From Phenylobacterium sp. (GTDB lineage Bacteria; Pseudomonadota; Alphaproteobacteria; Caulobacterales; Caulobacteraceae), in NCBI RefSeq assembly GCF_030693625.1, contig NZ_JAUYAF010000004.1, positions 1-54,340 on the forward strand: a DNA stretch of 54,340 nt. Direction: 5' to 3'. Made by a program: the position numbers and the translations under genes. Each line of letters opens with the position of its first letter. Within the stretch, counting starts at the first letter, position 1. The notes below the pieces were generated by a model. The model had not been told where the DNA came from and made no database searches. It worked only from the letters and a program-made list of their open reading frames with translations. Shown here piece after piece: positions 51,524 to 54,340 of the stretch.

Positions 51524-52030
51524 CTAGAGCTTGATGCGCAGGCTGGAAATCTCGCCCTCGAAGCCCGACAGCTTCCAGACGCCGTTGTCCTGGCGGAAGA
51601 TCAGCACACAGGGGCCGTCCTTGGACTTGGTGGCGCACACCCGGCCGTCGTCCATGGTCTTGAGCGAGCCGGCGATGGCGACCCGGCTGGGGAGCGGCTG
51701 GCCGGGCTTGTAGCCGTAGGACTCCGCCACCTTGTGGAACACCTGAGGCTGGACCAGGGCGTCGCCGGCGATGTCGGCCAGGGCCGGGGCCAGCATGGCG
51801 CCCAGGGCCTGCCAACCCTTGTCGACCTTGGGACCGCGGGCCTCGGCGGTCAGGCGGGCGGAGATTTCCTGCTTGAGCGCCTCGCGGTCGACATGGGCGT
51901 CGAAGGCCGCCTGGTCCTCGTCGCGAATGGAGACCAGCAGGGCGTGAACGTCGCCGGCGGCGTCCAGGCGCTGAGCCGTGGCGCAGGCCGAAAGTCCCAT
52001 CGCCAAGGCGATCATCAGAAAGAAGCGCAT
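51524..52030 (-). CDS. Lipoprotein, probably DUF2939 family
   Basis: The 168-residue protein has a lipoprotein signal (MRFFLMIALAMGLSACAT; lipobox LSAC, Cys16). The body resembles DUF2939: DVHALLVSIRDEDQAAFDAHVDREALKQEI at the start, LAPALADIAGDALVQPQVF in the middle, and FEGEISSLRIKL at the end. It would be an envelope protein on the outer or inner membrane. Function of the family is unknown. It sits just after the infB terminator and before the dienelactone hydrolase gene. Confidence 0.78.
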   Translation of the reverse strand: MRFFLMIALAMGLSACATAQRLDAAGDVHALLVSIRDEDQAAFDAHVDREALKQEISARLTAEARGPKVDKGWQALGAMLAPALADIAGDALVQPQVFHKVAESYGYKPGQPLPSRVAIAGSLKTMDDGRVCATKSKDGPCVLIFRQDNGVWKLSGFEGEISSLRIKL

Positions 52031-52151
52031 CGTCGTCTCCGCTTGGGCCCACTGACAGGTGGGCGAAAAATGGGGTGTCTTGATGGCCTTGGCGAGGGGC
52101 TATTGGCCGGCCTGCGCGAACTTCCGCGCCGCGAGCGGGGCGCCGGACATC

Positions 52152-52184
52152 AAAAGAGCCTCCCCGTTTCCGGGAAGGCTCTGA
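52152..52184 (-). terminator. Intrinsic terminator after infB
   Basis: AGAGCCTTCCCG pairs imperfectly with CGGGGAGGCTCT around AAA on the minus strand, followed by TTTTGATG. It lies 28 bases after the infB stop and divides the upstream nusA-infB part of the operon from the following genes. Confidence 0.87.
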
Positions 52185-52211
52185 TGAATCTCAGGCCTGG
52201 GCCAGGCGCCG

Positions 52212-54340
52212 CTAGAGGCTGCGCTTGACCTCTTCGAGGCTGAAGCACTCGATGGTGTCGCCTTCCTTGATGTCCTGGAAGCCCTGGAAGAACATCCCGC
52301 ACTCCTGGCCGGCGTTGACCTCGTTGACCTCGTCCTTGAAGCGCTTGAGCGTCTGCAGGGTGCCGAGTTCGAGGACCACGATGTCGGCCCGGATGATGCG
52401 GACGCGGGCGCCCTTGCGGACCGTGCCCTCGGTGACGCGGCAACCGGCGACGCGTCCGACCTTGGTGATGTCGAAGACCTGGAGGACTTCGGCGTTGCCG
52501 AGGAAGGTTTCGCGCTGTTCCGGCGCCAGCATGCCCGAAAGCACGCCCTTGATGTCGTCGATCAGGTCGTAGATCACCGAATAGTAGCGGATCTCCACGC
52601 CCTCACGCTCGGCGAGCTGGCGGGCCTGGCTGGAGGCGCGGACGTTAAAGCCGAGGATGGGCGAGTTCGCCCCCTTGGCCAGCATGACGTCGCTCTCGCT
52701 GATGGCGCCGGCGCCCGACAGGATGATCCGCGCGCGGACCTCGTCGGTGCCGAGCTTGTCCAGCGAGGACACGATGGCCTCGGCGGACCCTTGCACGTCG
52801 GCCTTGATGATGACCGGCAGCTCGGAGATCTTCTTGTCCTGCAGCTTGGCCATGAAGTCGGCCATGGTGACGCCGCCGGCGACCGGCGAACCGGCCTTTT
52901 CACGCTTCACGCGGGTGCGATAGGCGGTCAGCTCGCGGGCGCGGGCCTCGTTCTCCACCACCGCGAAGGGTTCGCCCGGCGAGGGCGTGCCGTCGAGGCC
53001 GAGGATTTCCACCGGCACCGAGGGGCCGGCTTCATCAAGCTGCTCGTCGCGTTCGTTGAAGAGGGCGCGAACCCGGCCGAAGCTGGAGCCGGCCACGACG
53101 ATGTCGCCACGCTTCAGGGTGCCACGCTTGACCAGCACGGTGGAGACCGCGCCGCGGCCCCGGTCCAGCTTGGCCTCGATGACCGTGCCGTCGGCGGTGC
53201 GGTCAGGATTGGCCTTCAGGTCCATGACCTCGGCCTGAAGCAGGATGCCTTCGATCAGGTCGTCGAGGCCGAGCTTCTGGGTCGCCGAGACCTGGATGGC
53301 CTGGGTGTCGCCGCCCAGGCTTTCCACGACGATCTCGTGCTGCAGCAGCTCGTTGATCACCCGTTGCGGATCGGCGCCGGGCTTGTCGATCTTGTTGATG
53401 GCCACGATGATCGGCGCGCCGGACGCCCGGGCGTGATGGATGGCCTCGATGGTCTGGGGCATAACGCCGTCGTCGGCGGCCACCACCAGGATGACGATGT
53501 CGGTGACGTCGGCGCCGCGGGCCCGCATCGCCGAGAAGGCGGCGTGGCCGGGGGTGTCCAGGAAGGTGACCGCTTGGCCGCTTTCCAGGCGCACCTGATA
53601 GGCGCCGATATGCTGGGTGATGCCGCCGTGTTCGCCCTTGGCCACGTCGGCCGAGCGAAGGGCGTCGAGCAGGGAGGTCTTCCCGTGGTCGACGTGACCC
53701 ATGACAGCCACCACCGGGGGTCGCGACACGAGGTGATCGTCGAGATCCTCGTCGCCGATGAAGCCTTCTTCGACGTCGGCTTCGGACACGCGGCGAACGG
53801 TGTGGCCGAACTCGGTGGCCACCAGCTCGGCGGTGTCGTTGTCGATGACGTCGTTGATCTTCAGCATCACGCCCTGACGCATCAGGAACTTGATGATCTC
53901 CACGCCGCGGGTCGCCATGCGGTTGGCGAGTTCCGCCACGGTGATGACGTCGGGAATGATGACTTCGCGCGCAGCGCGGGCCGCTTCCTGGCCGCCGCCC
54001 TTGCGCTTCTCGCGTTCACGCTCACGGGCCCGGCGAACCGAGGCCAGGGAGCGCATGCGTTCGACGGCGCTCTCGTCATCCCCGGCCACGGCCTGGATGG
54101 TGAGACGGCCTTCGCGGCGCTGCTGGGCGCCCTTGACGCGGGAGATGGCCTTGGTGGGGGCCGCATTGGCCTTGCGGCGCGTATCCTCTTCATCGTCACG
54201 ACGGGCGATGGTGTCGCCGCCGCCGGGCCGCGGGGCCTGGCGGGTGGCGCGCTGAACCTCAGGCGTGGCGGGCGGGGCGTTGGGCGTCGGACGCCCGGCA
54301 CCAGGACGCGCGCCGCCGGGGCGGGCGCCGTCGCGAGGCG
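52212..54340 (-). CDS. infB: Translation initiation factor IF-2 (5' end cut by window edge)
   Basis: The 709 visible codons lack only the N-terminus, which lies beyond 54340. First visible is a Pro/Gly/Arg/Ala-rich linker ([19 protein letters not shown]...), then a basic helical stretch and the IF2_N-type [26 protein letters not shown]. The G domain has G1 [10 protein letters not shown]2 GGITQ, G3 DTPGHAAF, G4 NKID; domains II-IV follow. IF-2 brings fMet-tRNA to the 30S subunit and promotes subunit joining. The frame is open to the right edge. An internal ATG at 54089 is not the likely start. Confidence 0.96.
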   Translation of the reverse strand, partial: PRDGARPGGARPGAGRPTPNAPPATPEVQRATRQAPRPGGGDTIARRDDEEDTRRKANAAPTKAISRVKGAQQRREGRLTIQAVAGDDESAVERMRSLASVRRAREREREKRKGGGQEAARAAREVIIPDVITVAELANRMATRGVEIIKFLMRQGVMLKINDVIDNDTAELVATEFGHTVRRVSEADVEEGFIGDEDLDDHLVSRPPVVAVMGHVDHGKTSLLDALRSADVAKGEHGGITQHIGAYQVRLESGQAVTFLDTPGHAAFSAMRARGADVTDIVILVVAADDGVMPQTIEAIHHARASGAPIIVAINKIDKPGADPQRVINELLQHEIVVESLGGDTQAIQVSATQKLGLDDLIEGILLQAEVMDLKANPDRTADGTVIEAKLDRGRGAVSTVLVKRGTLKRGDIVVAGSSFGRVRALFNERDEQLDEAGPSVPVEILGLDGTPSPGEPFAVVENEARARELTAYRTRVKREKAGSPVAGGVTMADFMAKLQDKKISELPVIIKADVQGSAEAIVSSLDKLGTDEVRARIILSGAGAISESDVMLAKGANSPILGFNVRASSQARQLAEREGVEIRYYSVIYDLIDDIKGVLSGMLAPEQRETFLGNAEVLQVFDITKVGRVAGCRVTEGTVRKGARVRIIRADIVVLELGTLQTLKRFKDEVNEVNAGQECGMFFQGFQDIKEGDTIECFSLEEVKRSL

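Overview
The window is a GC-rich (about two thirds G+C) stretch of an alphaproteobacterial chromosome. The best match I can infer is the Caulobacterales (Phenylobacterium/Caulobacter type). The reasons are the dut-coaBC / ubiB-ubiE / mutM / rpsT / dnaA neighbourhood, a very large NAD-glutamate dehydrogenase, a LuxR-type helix-turn-helix protein with a C-terminal membrane helix, an EcfG-type stress promoter, and a cluster of GANTC (CcrM) sites in front of dnaA. There is no prophage, CRISPR array, tRNA or rRNA. The only mobile element is the 5' end of an IS481-type transposase cut by the left edge.

Layout. 1-7 kb: IS481 fragment, comM/YifB, three small uncharacterised genes, a LuxR-HTH membrane protein whose reading frame contains a second gene in another frame, a soluble hybrid histidine kinase, and an AmpG-type permease. 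7-13 kb: a membrane-anchored protease-like protein with a DUF350 protein, rlmN, a quinone oxidoreductase, then an SDR / 2OG-Fe oxygenase / DMT-permease run. 13-21 kb: YkvA protein, an HSD10-like SDR, a PAS hybrid kinase behind a GGAAC-N16-CGTT promoter, a D-threonine aldolase-like enzyme coupled to a HerA-like ATPase, and an AI-2E family permease. 21-31 kb: NAD-glutamate dehydrogenase, a short Hsp70, malic enzyme-phosphotransacetylase fusion and a GST. 31-38 kb: TetR/GST divergent pair, dapB, amidase, dut-coaBC, a lipoprotein with a toxin-like C-terminal domain, and a cupin. 38-46 kb: ubiE-ubiB, mutM, TraB/GumN protein, enoyl-CoA hydratase, SGNH hydrolase, rpsT and dnaA, a typical near-origin block. 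46-54 kb, all on the minus strand: infB (cut by the right edge), a lipoprotein, a dienelactone hydrolase, rbfA, truB, rpsO and pnp. This is the conserved translation/RNA-decay operon with two extra genes between infB and rbfA.

Functional themes are translation and RNA turnover (rlmN, rpsT, infB, rbfA, truB, rpsO, pnp), replication and repair (dnaA, mutM, dut), ubiquinone synthesis (ubiE, ubiB), carbon/nitrogen node enzymes (NAD-GDH, MaeB), and signalling (two hybrid kinases, one LuxR-HTH, one TetR).

At least four families of palindromic intergenic repeat are scattered between genes. One family (13221, 14643, 38136) begins with TAG and supplies the stop codon of four genes. Two others form mosaics. 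The observations I rate highest are the out-of-frame gene inside the LuxR-HTH gene (2803-3180), the EcfG promoter at 14780, the GANTC cluster before dnaA, the lipoprotein-toxin-like protein at 37106, and the stop-codon-supplying repeats. I did not find a clearly new multi-gene system.
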